This document shows positions 11,946 to 21,572 of a DNA stretch of 64,000 nucleotides, piece after piece. Location of the stretch: NCBI GenBank assembly GCA_024114885.1, contig CP099420.1:3286001-3350000 (forward strand). Direction: 5' to 3'. Position 1 is the first letter of the stretch, and every line of letters begins with the position of its first letter. Source of the DNA: Septoria linicola. Its lineage: Eukaryota > Ascomycota > Dothideomycetes > Mycosphaerellales > Mycosphaerellaceae. The notes under the pieces are model-generated. The model did no database searches. It saw only the letters and a list, made by a program, of their open reading frames with translations, and was not told the DNA's origin. A program made the translations under genes and the position numbers.

Positions 11946-12621
11946 CTAACCGAGAAGATTCGAGCCTGTAGCTGGTGGCGTGAGGGTTGGATCGAACAGG
12001 CTGAAGTGAATGTCGGCATCCAGATCGGCAGGGAAGCAGCCACAATTGTTCACGGTCGAGTCGTCATTTTTGCCGTCCCCTTTTAGGCTCCTAGCAGTCG
12101 GGCTGCCAGGCAGGCCGATATCAGCTTGGAGTGTGCCTTTTACACATGTGAAGATCGTGCAGTGAGCGTTATACGTCGTGGCTGAGCCACCTGCGCCGAC
12201 CCATTGGAGAGTGGATTGCCAGTAGCCCCATGCGATGGTCTCAGCTGGTGTCTGTCAGCCTCAATTATCATTGAAGTGGAGATGATCACTCACTGCCATC
12301 CTCTTTTGCCCACCTTCCTAGAGGCGCCGAAAGTCCTCCAACTTCTGTCCATTTCACTCCAGGACCAGATGTCATGCAGTTCACGGCATGTGCAGCGCAT
12401 ATAGCGGGGGTGTAATTCGCTGGCCAGATATGCTCGGAAGCAGTGGTCCCCTCTTGAAGGAGACCTGGATCAATCTTCGCAATAGCGTCTTGTGCGGCTT
12501 GGTAGAATGGTGCATCGTTCGGATCGCAAGGTATGCAGCCATGGTCGACTGGGAGATCTCGCTTTGGATGCGAGGCGCCAGCGATTTGCGTTAGAAGGAG
12601 GACTGTTATGAATTCTAGCAT
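11946..12621 (-). CDS. Small cysteine-rich secreted protein
   Basis: My model has exons 12621-12294 and 12244-11946; the intron 12293-12245 (GTGAGT...CAG) joins KEDG to TETIAWGY in phase 1. It encodes 208 residues from the ATG at 12621; the frame reaches 12645 but starts there with GTG. The N-terminus (MLEFITVLLLTQIAGASHPKR) looks like a signal peptide with a KR site just after it. Eight cysteines in four pairs (CIPC, CAAHAVNC, CTIFTC, CGC) would suit disulfide bonding outside the cell. I do not recognise a family. The short length, secretion signal, cysteines and position about 260 bp from a RIP-damaged repeat make it an effector-like candidate, which is inference only. The second exon is supported by uninterrupted coding over 99 codons. 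Confidence 0.7.
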
Positions 12622-12881
12622 CCTTGTTATGTGCTTACACCTCACGAGGTGGGAGGAGCGAAGGGAAGCGAGTGTGGTCTTGTAGGCTGTGAGGACATGG
12701 ATCAGGGTGTTGGGGTGAAAGTCTATAGAAATTGGTGTCCCGAAGCGGAAAGGGCTTCTGTTCTGGGCCTGGCAGCGGAGACCTACGGTTGTTATGGAAG
12801 TCGGGTGAATAGTGATGCGAAGATGAGCCTTGACTTATTGACCGAGTTTACGAGGTCTATCTTACTCTTCGAAAAAAACAG

Positions 12882-13015
12882 GGTCCAAAAATGATTGGTT
12901 AAGAGCGTTTCTTGAAAATCTGCTAGCACGTAACCTACCTCTATCTTAGGTCCAAAAATAATTAGTTAAGGGCGTTTCTTAGAAATCTGCTAGCACGTAG
13001 CCTACTCCTATCTTA
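12882..13015. repeat. 67-bp direct repeat, two adjacent copies
   Basis: Copies at 12882-12948 and 12949-13015 both begin GGTCCAAAAAT and end CTATCTTA. I count eight differences over 67 bases and all are transitions (G/A or C/T), with no indel. That pattern fits two copies of one sequence mutated by RIP. The pair sits exactly at the left border of the AT-rich island, so it may be the terminus of a decayed element. Confidence 0.8.
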
Positions 13016-13560
13016 GCGCCTATAATACTCCTTTTGTAATACGTATACTACTTTAAGACGATCTAGAAATATTAGTAGTAAGCTACTATTATAAGCTATT
13101 ATATATAAGAGGCGCGGCTCTACTATTATATATAATATATAATTAACTAAAGAGCTATTATAGGTACTTAGTAATAGTAGTAGTAGTAGTACTTAAAGAA
13201 AGAAATAAACTTAAGTAGAAGATTTAGTTATATTACCTATACCTAATAATAATAACGATCTTATAATAGATATCTACTTATCTAATTATATACTTATCTT
13301 AGTTATAATATAATAGCCTTACTCTATAAAATAAGAATAATAGAATTAATAGATATTCTTATCTTTACTTTCTTTAAAGGCTCTTACCTATAGAGTATAT
13401 CTCTAAAATAGATCTACGAGATAAATATAAGCTAATTACGTTATAGAGCGCGTACTATATACTATAATATAATAGATTAAAGAAGCTATTATCGCAGGCA
13501 TTATGCTATTATTAGTACCGTAAAGGTGTTATTACTTGCTAAGACGCGGAGGCTATCACG
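13016..13560. mobile_element. AT-rich RIP-degraded island (probable transposon relic)
   Basis: Base composition changes sharply here to runs of TA-rich sequence (TATATATAATATATAAT and similar, with a TAG triplet run near 13177-13190), unlike the surrounding DNA. No open frame of use remains. Strong TpA enrichment and an abrupt border are typical of repeats mutated by RIP in Pezizomycotina. I could not identify a transposase, reverse transcriptase, terminal inverted repeat or target-site duplication, so the element class is unknown. Composition returns to normal near 13560. Confidence 0.6.
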
Positions 13561-14717
13561 TGCGCGGCGCTACGTAGTTCCGAGTCAATAAGGTCAGATT
13601 CTTGCGTGTACGCGACAGGGACCTTCATCTTAGAACTGTCTCCTAGACGCCTGCAACCATATTTGACCGGAGCACAACGTCCAGAAGCAGCGGCGGCCTC
13701 AAGGGGGCGACTTTCTGTGGGCGTGGATTTCTGCAGAAGAATGCTTAGGGCGCGCTCAGCCTACAAGAAGGAGCGTGTGCAGTCCCTACAGCGCCTTCAA
13801 TGATGGCTGGCGATGGTGCTGTAAAAAGTGTCACTAACGATCACATAGCTGGCCTAGACACGTGAAGTCACATAGGCTTCGACAGGCATTTGTGGTGGTC
13901 AGGTCCAGCCGTGATCGATCTGTTAATCATTGTACGAGCCGGTGTTCGCCGCGTATTTCGCTGCTTCATGCCGGCAAAATGTTGAAGTCCTACACGGCGC
14001 GGGAAGTGGAAAGAGCCAGCTGTAGCATCGCGGGATGCGTTACTGTATCGGCCGCAGAACTCGAAGTTAGTATGAAAGAGGGTTATTTGAACTACGTTCA
14101 GCCAGTTAAAGTGCATGTTCCAATGGGTCTGATTGCTCAAATGCACACACTCTGTCCGTTCAGAGTCTCATGACCATGCACGCTTGGTGGGTCGAAGTGG
14201 TGGTACAGCGGGTGTTCTTCGAGGCGGTCGCCGCGGGAGAGGGCGCTGTGATGGTCAACAGTCGTCTTGTCTGAAAGCGAGGTTTGGGTGTGCCGAGCGA
14301 GCATTTCATTGGGAACAGCAATTCGTCGTGCGTCGCAGTCGTATATCGAACTGGAACGTGACATGGCTGGCTGTTTACGATGGTGGAGCACTGAGCAGAA
14401 TGAAGCCGAGTCGTGTTGACAGGATCACCGGCCAAGAGATGGAGATCTGTGATTGCCGACGATCTATTGTTTTTCACTTCTTCGACCAGTGACTTTGTCT
14501 CCTCTCTCCTCTCCCTTCCACAGTCGCATTCAACAACAGTGGTATCATAGTGAAGATGAGTAGCACCACTCTCGGTAGGTACAGGAAGGTGGCACACCGC
14601 ACAAGGTTGCCTCAACCGAATCCTGCCTGCTCCAGGCATTTGGAGCTCCACCTTGCGAGGCCTGCAGGATAAGTACCAGACTTGCATTCTTCTTCCTCAT
14701 GTTCGTCACACACAATC
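13561..14717. other. Intergenic region right of the AT-rich island
   Basis: About 1.15 kb of normal composition with several short overlapping open frames on both strands (for example 103 codons from 13862 and 175 codons on the minus strand ending at 14160). None has a recognisable domain, a good start context or a convincing splice partner. The right end must contain the promoter of the amidase-like gene. Confidence 0.4.
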
Positions 14718-16115
14718 ATGCCAGCTACACGGAGTCAGACTCTACGCGAGACTGCAGCTTCAATAGGTCTACCACAGCACAATGTCGCCGATCCTCACCA
14801 ACTCAACGTCAACATTCGACAGAGAAGCACTGCATCCGATCGCAAGGGAGCGAGCACCGAGTCTCTTGCAATGCTGCGAACGCGATACCCGGATACGCCG
14901 CCTCGATTTACCATTGATCTGTCCTTGCCGCCCGAACAGCGGTACCTACACGTCTGCGCGGCATTTCAGGAAGAAGTGGCCGGCTTGACATCATTGTTTG
15001 ACGAAGTTGTTGCTGGCATGCTGTACCAGGTGCCGCTGAAGTGGGTGCACTTTGTATGCCGGATACTACTGCGAAGTGTTTACGATCGAGAGGAGAACAA
15101 AGAGCTGAAGGGAATCAGTAAGGCGACAGGTGTGTCGATGTATCTGCTGATATGCTTCAATGTGCTGCTGGACCTTTTCATGGGCTGCAGTAGTGGGGGC
15201 GCCGCTGTGAGTGATGGTAACGGTACCAAGACACTGCACTTTCGGACACTGGATTGGGGCATGCCTTCTTTACGGAAGGTGGTTGTGCAATTGGACTTTC
15301 AGATTGAAAAGAATGGACCGATAGTTGCGTCGAGCTTGACGTATGTAGGATATGTGGGAGTGCTGACTGGGGTGAGGAAGAGTATGAGTCTGAGTCTCAA
15401 CTTTCGTCCGCATCGGAATGAGAAGGGGCAGTTTTGGGCGGATACGAGCTATACCTGGCATTTGTCGATGGTGCTGCTTGGACAGAGGCGGAGTATATCC
15501 AGTGAGTTGCGTCGATTTCTGCTTCCCAAACCGAACAAGCGAACGTTCCCGCAGTCGGATGCGAGGAAGAGGTGGACAGCAATGTCTTATGATGAAATTG
15601 TGGGAGCGGTGATGGGCAAGACGGCAGTGAAGACGACTGCGTGTTATCTGTGCTTCAGTAATGGTAAAGAGACTACGGTGATTGAGAAGGACTACCGAAC
15701 TGCAATTTGTAGGACCAGCGAGGATTTCGTTGTGATCACGAATACAGATCAGGACAGGCCCGACAGTACTGGGACAGTGGACAGTACAGACTCGGATGAC
15801 AGCAGAGGGACGGACAACAGCGAATCAAGCACCAATACGATGAAACAGAAAGCTCCAACAGGAATGGAGGATCTGCTGGAGGAAGCGAAAGATCGGCAGC
15901 AGTGTGCTGAGCATAATTATCGCAGTTTGCGGGCCAACGGCATGGCTACGGAGGAGGACGTGATTGCATTGGTGCAAAAGTATCCAACGACGAATGAAGA
16001 GACGCACTTTGCGTGTGTGATGGATCCGAAGGAGGGCACGGTCAAGTGGTGCAGACGGTGGGTGAAGCCAGTTTCTGCGAGATGGATCCGGGAGCATATG
16101 AGTGAGACGTGGTAG
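14718..16115 (+). CDS. Acid ceramidase / N-acylethanolamine acid amidase-like Ntn hydrolase
   Basis: A single-exon gene of 465 residues from the ATG at 14718 (MPATRSQTL); twelve open codons upstream begin with TTG. The NAAA-beta-like segment PPRFTIDLSLPPEQRYLHVC near residue 55 is followed by the core LDLFMGCSSGGAAV, where Cys157 would be the nucleophile exposed when acid ceramidase and NAAA cleave themselves. The nearby LHFRTLDWGMPSLR matches the family motif RNLDWGM. Relatives hydrolyse the amide bond of ceramide or N-acylethanolamines. This protein has no obvious signal peptide, whereas animal enzymes are lysosomal, so its compartment is unclear. A Ser/Thr/Asp-rich insert lies near residues 355-380. 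Substrate choice cannot be deduced. Confidence 0.8.
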   Translation: MPATRSQTLRETAASIGLPQHNVADPHQLNVNIRQRSTASDRKGASTESLAMLRTRYPDTPPRFTIDLSLPPEQRYLHVCAAFQEEVAGLTSLFDEVVAGMLYQVPLKWVHFVCRILLRSVYDREENKELKGISKATGVSMYLLICFNVLLDLFMGCSSGGAAVSDGNGTKTLHFRTLDWGMPSLRKVVVQLDFQIEKNGPIVASSLTYVGYVGVLTGVRKSMSLSLNFRPHRNEKGQFWADTSYTWHLSMVLLGQRRSISSELRRFLLPKPNKRTFPQSDARKRWTAMSYDEIVGAVMGKTAVKTTACYLCFSNGKETTVIEKDYRTAICRTSEDFVVITNTDQDRPDSTGTVDSTDSDDSRGTDNSESSTNTMKQKAPTGMEDLLEEAKDRQQCAEHNYRSLRANGMATEEDVIALVQKYPTTNEETHFACVMDPKEGTVKWCRRWVKPVSARWIREHMSETW

Positions 16116-16693
16116 AATAGGCTGAGAGTATGCGGGTGATGAAACGACTGTGCTCAGACTGTACTCATGGTACGGATCGGAAGGTTGAATCCAAACATAG
16201 GTACAACTCTGCATGGGTAATGCATTGGTCCCTCGATTGCGAAAAGGAACTGCTCTTTGCCTGCGACGATCTGATGCGTATCTGAGACTATACTGAAATA
16301 CAGAGCTGCAGTTTGAACGTCATTCGCGCCGACGAGAACCTGGTCAATGTGCCTGAGATGTTGCCCAGCCGATAGAAGCGGGTCCAGAATAATGAGTTTG
16401 TGTAGGTGCAGGGTACATGCAAACGCCACGGAAGCAGTTTGGTTGGTCTAACGCGTCCATCACGAACTGAACGCGATCCGCGCTCGCACACCTTGCCTTG
16501 CATTAGTCCCCTCTTTCGAACGAAGCGGCTGTGTGTAACGGGGAAGCAGGACGTGTCGAGTCTTCCTCCTTCAGTCGTGTCCAACTCTCTACACTCGTTG
16601 ACGATACAAGACGTGAAGTGGTGTTGTCCTGACTACGCTGGCGACTAGTCGAGGATCACTTCACCTTTTGCATCCGCGGACCGACATTTCACC
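16116..16693. promoter_or_regulatory. Intergenic region upstream of KEN-box gene
   Basis: 578 bp with no gene. An ACGCGT hexamer lies at 16451-16456, 238 bp before the downstream ATG, and another at about 16811 falls inside that gene's first intron. This hexamer is the core of the MluI cell-cycle box in yeasts, but it also occurs by chance in this window. Confidence 0.3.
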
Positions 16694-17749
16694 ATGACCG
16701 CTCACGTCGTTCCCATGGCGAGGGTACCTTTTGCGCCTCTCGACAATCCGCGACTTGCACATCTCGCCTCTGCGAAGAATAGACAGAATGGTATGTCAGT
16801 GTTGGTTTGACGCGTGAGGCAAGTGCTAAATGTGTTAAAAGGCGTGCTTAAAACTGGACTGGCGAACAACGCGAAGACAAGCATGAAGAGCGCCGTCACT
16901 TCCAACAAACGTGCATATGAACCTTCTACATTCGACGAGTTTGACAGCGAAAATGTTGACCCCGCCATGTTTGACTCGCCTGCAAAGAAGAGCAAAGGAA
17001 GTGCATTTACCTTTACTACGGCCAAGTCGATGCCGCCACCAACCATGAGGACTCCTCTGCGCGCGAACGTGTCGTCTCCACGCGCGCCATCGACTGCTCC
17101 GGCTGGCCGTTCGCCGAAGAGGAAGCTTGCTGGTATGAAGTCGCAGAGAAGAATTTCCGCTCCATTCGGACGCGTCGACCCGCCATCGTTCAGCTCCGCC
17201 TCAGCGCTGCCGTTCAGTCTCGACGCCGCGCTGAATGGAAGTCTGCCCAGCGCGAAGAAGAGCGAAGGCGCGACGATTGCAGAGAGCATGCCCAAGAACT
17301 GGTTCTTTGAGATTTATGAAGACACTCCCGAGGAGGAAGCCGCGAATTTGATGGAGCACAGCACGCTCACGCTGGATCTTTCTTCGGATGATGAGGGTGA
17401 GAAGAAGATCGATTATCGGGGCAAGGAGAATACGCCGCCGGAGGGGTATGATGCGCCGAGTTTGACGAGGGAGGAGATTGTGAGGAAGAAGGTCGTCGTG
17501 GAGGAGATGGATGATGGAGCCAGGTCGCCGCTGTCAGAGATTGAGGCGGAAAGCTTCATTCCGGAGGGCGTGAAGGAGGGGGACTATGTGGTGGTGGACG
17601 ACTCTGTTGAGGAGGTAGTGAAGGCGGTCAAGAAGGACGAGGTGGTCAAGGGCGAGGTGGTCAAGGAGGAGGAGGTGGTCAAGGAGGTTCTTCCTGCTGT
17701 GGAGAATAAGGCGGGTGAGATCGTTGTGTGGGAAGATGAGTCTGCTTGA
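16694..17749 (+). CDS. Conserved ascomycete protein with a KEN box
   Basis: Exons 16694-16790 and 16842-17749 (GTATGT...AAAAG, phase 1) encode 334 residues. It starts MTAHVVPMARVPFAPLDNPRL and is mostly disordered. Recognisable conserved patches are ENVDPAMFDSPAKK, SPKRKL, FGRVDPPSF, the central PKNWFFEIYEDTPEEEAANL and HSTLTLDLSSDDE, and RGKENTPPEG. The KEN tripeptide is the classic recognition signal for the anaphase-promoting complex, and RTPL earlier could be a minimal destruction box. Relatives in other ascomycetes are, as I recall, sometimes labelled thymidylate kinase, but no kinase motif is visible here. A C-terminal Val/Lys/Glu repeat (EVVK units) ends the protein. A cell-cycle role is inference from the degron and nearby ACGCGT sites. 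Confidence 0.8.
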
Positions 17750-17937
17750 GGTGGTAATGCTTGGTAATTCTGTGCCAGTCAGGATCTTTTGTCAGTGGCG
17801 TCGCTCAGGATGTTTTGTCGACGGCGCCTTGGTTGGGAGGGTACCCTGCTACGATGTTTACGCTGTGAGACGAGTTCAATGCATGTTCTTTGCTGTTTAG
17901 AGGATTGGCGGTGTTCGTGGTGCATGAGCGTGAGTGG

Positions 17938-17944
17938 TATAAAA
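17938..17944 (+). promoter_or_regulatory. TATA box (TATAAAA)
   Basis: A perfect TATAAAA lies 79 bp before the ATG at 18023, followed by a pyrimidine-rich stretch and repeated CAACATCAA-type 5' UTR sequence. The spacing is typical of a highly expressed fungal gene, which supports a transcription unit starting here. Confidence 0.5.
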
Positions 17945-18022
17945 TTGAGCCCCGCATCAGCGCTCTTGTCCCACCTTGAATTCGCACATTGTCTCTCACC
18001 CAACATCAACAACATCAACACA

Positions 18023-18540
18023 ATGAAACAACAAGCCGGCGCCAGATGCTCGTCGCAATTCAACGAAGGTAAGTCACTCACGTAATTATCTACATAGCCA
18101 GATGTATGCAAATGCTCAGCTTTATCTGGTAGCCTGTTGTTTTCCCTGCTCCACGTCGCGTTCAAGAATCCACGTCTGGCCGTCTTGCTGCCGGGTGCGC
18201 GCATGAGGGGCGGCGTGTCGTCGTCGTGATGTCTGTTGAGTATGTGTGTATGCAGTAGATGATACTGACCGCAGTGTCCGGGTTTGAGATGCATTGCGAT
18301 GGCGCTGTCGCGGATGACTGTAACCGGCGGGACTTCGAAACGAAACGTCTCTCAAGCAAAGCCTGCAAGGACAACTATCGTATGCGCTGTCACCGGAGAT
18401 CAATATCAGCTGGAGATGCGACAAGATCCAAGAGGACATGTCTGGATGCTCGACTGTCCTTACCGCTGCCGCGGACGTGTATGCCTAGCTTGCCGTATCC
18501 CAAGCTTGATCAGGATGATTTTCCGATCGATGGAAGATGA
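18023..18540 (+). CDS. Putative small two-exon gene, unknown product
   Basis: The ATG at 18023 has a good context (ACACAATG) below a TATA box, and the first 15 codons (MKQQAGARCSSQFNE) end exactly at a strong GTAAGT donor at 18069. The acceptor is uncertain. One possible model uses CTGACCGCAG ending at 18274 and continues in frame to a stop at 18540, giving about 103 residues with roughly eight cysteines and many basic residues. The 206-nt intron is long for this genome, and another frame of the same second exon is also open. I recognise no family. It could also be a non-coding transcript. Promoter and first exon are better supported than the protein. Confidence 0.3.
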
Positions 18541-18971
18541 TCTTTCCTTGCGTGCGGTTTCCTTTGGCTGTACTGGGCACATGCTGTCTCTGCGAGCTCG
18601 CTGCTGGTTTTCCAAAGATATCTGCTACGAATCATGCCGTCCTCGTCGTCGCCGTTGTGGTCAGAACGAAAGGTTGATGCCGCCCCTCCTGGACTCAAGT
18701 TTCTACTGTATGATGCTGGTTGCTGCTTTGCTGCTATGTTGCCCACACTGGCCGAATCGATGCGAGTTATGCCTTCCGACCGAAATTGCACTCGAACCAT
18801 CACGCCGTCGTCGCCGACATGTCTGGACTTTGATGAACATCATCAAGCATCAATGCATGATGGAAGAGCATGTACAACAATGAGAAACGTGCATGGACAA
18901 TGCTGTCGCCGTCGGCGTTGCTGCGGGAGTGGCCCGCTACAGTAGCAAGCTACTTATTGAGGTTAAAAACA
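18541..18971. other. Intergenic region before U6 snRNA
   Basis: No gene that I can support. The last 40 bases before the U6 start have no clear TATA box. Open frames across this stretch are short and overlap in several phases. Confidence 0.35.
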
Positions 18972-19080
18972 GTGCCCTCGTCCTTCGGGACATTTGGTCA
19001 ATTTGAAACAATACAGAGAAGATTAGCATGGCCCCTGCACTAAGGATGACACATGCAAACAAAGTGAGCAAAACAATTTT
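18972..19080 (+). ncRNA. U6 spliceosomal snRNA
   Basis: The sequence matches U6 from end to end: a 5' stem with GTCC-TTCG-GGAC, then the near-universal run from CATTTGGTCAATTTG through the ACAGAGA box (ATACAGAGAAG), the AGC catalytic triad (GATTAGCATGG), CCCCTGCACTAAGGATGACAC and a short 3' tail ending in a T run at 19077-19082, the RNA polymerase III terminator. U6 pairs with U4 and then with U2 and the 5' splice site and forms the spliceosome's catalytic metal site. No intron interrupts it, unlike U6 of some fungi. GATTAGCATGG also overlaps an A-box-like element. Both ends are set by homology and may be off by a few bases. Confidence 0.96.
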
Positions 19081-19147
19081 TTGCCACAGCTATGGTGTGT
19101 GTTTTGCTTCCATAATGAAGCTTGAAGCAAAACTTTTGCATCCGGGG

Positions 19148-19158
19148 GGTTCGAACTT
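19148..19158 (+). promoter_or_regulatory. Downstream B box of the U6 gene (TFIIIC site)
   Basis: GGTTCGAACTT fits the B-box consensus GGTTCGANTCC at nine of the first ten positions and lies 66 bp past the U6 T-run. In budding yeast SNR6 a B box downstream of the terminator recruits TFIIIC and is needed in vivo. There is no tRNA-like structure around the site, so it is not part of a tRNA gene. Confidence 0.6.
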
Positions 19159-20108
19159 TGTGCCAAGACCTGCGGCGATACTACTCGACGCTCCAACAAG
19201 GGGTTTCAGTCTGCCCAACCTCTCGATTGTACTGGGTGTACAATAGCTGTCAGTCAACCATGTGAGCGTTACAAAGGCATGCAAGTAATGATCTGGCCTG
19301 GTGTATGATGACTCGACGCCAACTGTAACGATACGATTGAAGCGCCACCATTACGGCCAGCGTCTTACTCTCATCTGGCACTGCTGCATAGAACTCTTTC
19401 TCCGATCAGCGTTCTGGTCTGGTCGAAATGACTGGCTGACTTTCCATGCCAAGACTTGGGGAAATTCGAGACCGAACCAGAACTCCACCCCTCACCCAAA
19501 ATTCTACACATCATCGCAGCGCAAACACCTGAGCCTCTCGATAGACAGCTCATTGAAAGATGCGAAAGGGCCGTATGTCAGAGGCTGAATCACAACTATG
19601 AAATGCTTTCTAACGGTGTCAACATACTGTCACGCGCTTTCTGTACCGTCTGGAGATTGCACAGGAGGTGAGGCGCCGTAGACGAATGGGACTCTTTAAT
19701 TGTTTCGGAATTCTCTAGGGAAAGCATGATCTTGTTGCTTAAGAGGTGTCGTATGTCCGCTGCACACTGGAAGGTCAGCAGACTTAGTTGAAGTGGTCTA
19801 CTGGCAGCAACTCTGACCTTGGCGGGCTCAGCGCTTGCTTGACTTGATCATACGAAAGCTCAGAGACCGGAGATCAATCATCAGACACGAAGTTATCTAT
19901 CGCTAAGCCATACGATAGAACGCCCTCGGATGTCTCATCATTTGCCCCTTCCCGGTCATACTAGCTACAGCACAAATCGCACATCCATGAACTTCGTCCT
20001 TTGGCGCAGTGCGGCGCTCCACGACTGCAAGCGTGCGACGGCGGTGGGACTCTGGTCGTGCCGTTGCAATAGCACATCGTGCTGATCATCGTCATGCCTC
20101 TCTGCACT
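19159..20108. other. Intergenic region between U6 and paralogue A
   Basis: About 950 bp. Only short open frames (up to 95 codons), none with recognisable similarity or good splice sites. Confidence 0.35.
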
Positions 20109-20969
20109 CTAGATCCTTGCCTGCTTCTTCTGCTGGTGTTTAGAAGATGCGACCGTATCGACCTCATGGTACTGGCAACTCTCATTCCGCGGCTGCCGCC
20201 CGCTCGATCCTGGTATCAAATCAAGGCCCAGATGCCCGGCAGAGACGACCCCTTCACTTTGGCATTCCGAGTCGTCCCGTGCGTGCGAATCCTGAGCCAT
20301 ATCGAGCTCTTCAAGGCGCGCTGCGAGGTGCTGGAACCTGACGCACCACTCCCGAGCTGGGTCGTCATTAATCTGCTCGTAAGCAGTGTCCGGCTTTATG
20401 AAATCTTGAAGGATCTGGATCACGTTAAGCTCTAGAGAGCGGTCGAGATAGCAGTCATCATCATCCTGCTCTCCCTCCATGGTTTGCACTTCATCTTCGT
20501 CATCGTCTTCCTCATCGCCACTATCGGAGTCCATGTCTTCAAACTCTTGTAATGGCGCACGGTGCCGCTGGGGATAACGCGCGACACTGAGGCTTTTACG
20601 CATATCGTGATGGATCGCGTCCTCAGGATCATCGCTTGCTTGGCGTGACAGCAAGTACAACTGCTCAGCGACCATCCGAAGTGTTTGTGGCCAGCAGTCA
20701 TCTACACATCAGCTCATGGAACCATGCTGTGCAAAGCGTGTCGGCAGAGTGTAGATGCAGATGCACAAGTGATGTGCTTACACTATCCAGTCGTCTTCCG
20801 CGACGATGACCAACACACAATTTTTGATCTGCCAGTAACGTGGATTCCTCGAGCCGGCGGGATTGAACTTCGCTTCCTGGATCGCAGCTATAAAGCGGTT
20901 TTTGCTGTACAGATCAAAAACTCGGCCATAGGCCTGTGCGCGGATGTCGATGCTCGCGCCATCGGCCAT
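20109..20969 (-). CDS. Uncharacterised lineage-specific family protein, paralogue A
   Basis: The ATG at 20969 has a good context (ACAACAATGG). Exon 1 encodes MADGASIDI and then FIAAIQEAKF...RYWQIKNCVLVIVAEDDW. Exon 2 ends at 20109, with an acidic block (DSGDEEDDDEDE) and a helical C-terminus. The junction is uncertain. A GTGTAAG donor at 20783 with the CAG acceptor ending at 20661 keeps phase 0 and gives about 245 residues, but it drops a VAEQ segment that aligns with paralogue B; the better-looking GTAG acceptor upstream does not keep phase. The family core, (Y/F)xxAIxxAKxN...R(Y/F)WQ(I/L)(K/R)NCIL, is predicted helical and TPR-like. I recall similar hypothetical proteins in dothideomycetes, without a known function. 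It is transcribed away from copies C and B. Confidence 0.5.
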
Positions 20970-21216
20970 TGTTGTGATGCTTCGACGTTGTACAAGTTGG
21001 TCAGAGAGAAGTAGAGCGCGGTAGAGAGACACGATCTTGATAGTATGCAAGTGCGATTCTGTATGGATCCACGTGAAGTGAAGAATGCAGGCCGAGCCGA
21101 CACTGCATGCATTGGCTTCGAAATTCCACATAGCTCGGTCGCGCATCTTTGCTTCAACTTCTCGGAACTTCAAATGACTGACTGATTCCAAGAACGTACG
21201 CATATAAATTCCCAAG

Positions 21217-21398
21217 ATGCCGCCAGTAACTCACAGCGGCCTTTGGCAAGCGGTGCGAGATCTGCTGGAGGAGGTTCGATACATAGGGCCATCAGAAAGG
21301 CCAAAGACAATCTTATGGATACCAGGATGCCGAAATACTTGCAAGTCTGTAATGGTATCAGCATCGTCCAATGTGAAGACGTCTGGAATGAAGTGCAG
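21217..21398 (+). pseudogene. Uncharacterised family, paralogue C (frameshifted)
   Basis: Starting at the ATG at 21217, one frame reads LWQAVRDLLEEVRYI, which aligns with the helix before the family core. The homologous continuation, RAIRKAKDNLMDTRMPKYLQ and then VCNGISIV...CEDVWNEVQ, is in the next frame, so about one base is lost or gained near 21280. Copy C ends at CAG followed by GTCGGT, the same place where paralogue B has CAG followed by GTCAGT, so the exon boundary is conserved. A second exon may follow but is not convincing. The conserved Trp of RYWQ is Leu here. It lies head to head with paralogue A across 247 bp. Confidence 0.5.
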
Positions 21399-21572
21399 GT
21401 CGGTTTGGACTTCAGTCTACATTACAAAGGTCTTGTTTTGACCAGGCTGTGCTGTCATTCCGGAAAAGCGCAGCAGAAACAACGGAGACAGGTCTCACTT
21501 GGAGCTGCAGCCGCTCGCTAAGGCACGCGTTTGGCAGCCTGGGTCTTGGCTGTCACTCGTGTATCTTCAAAA

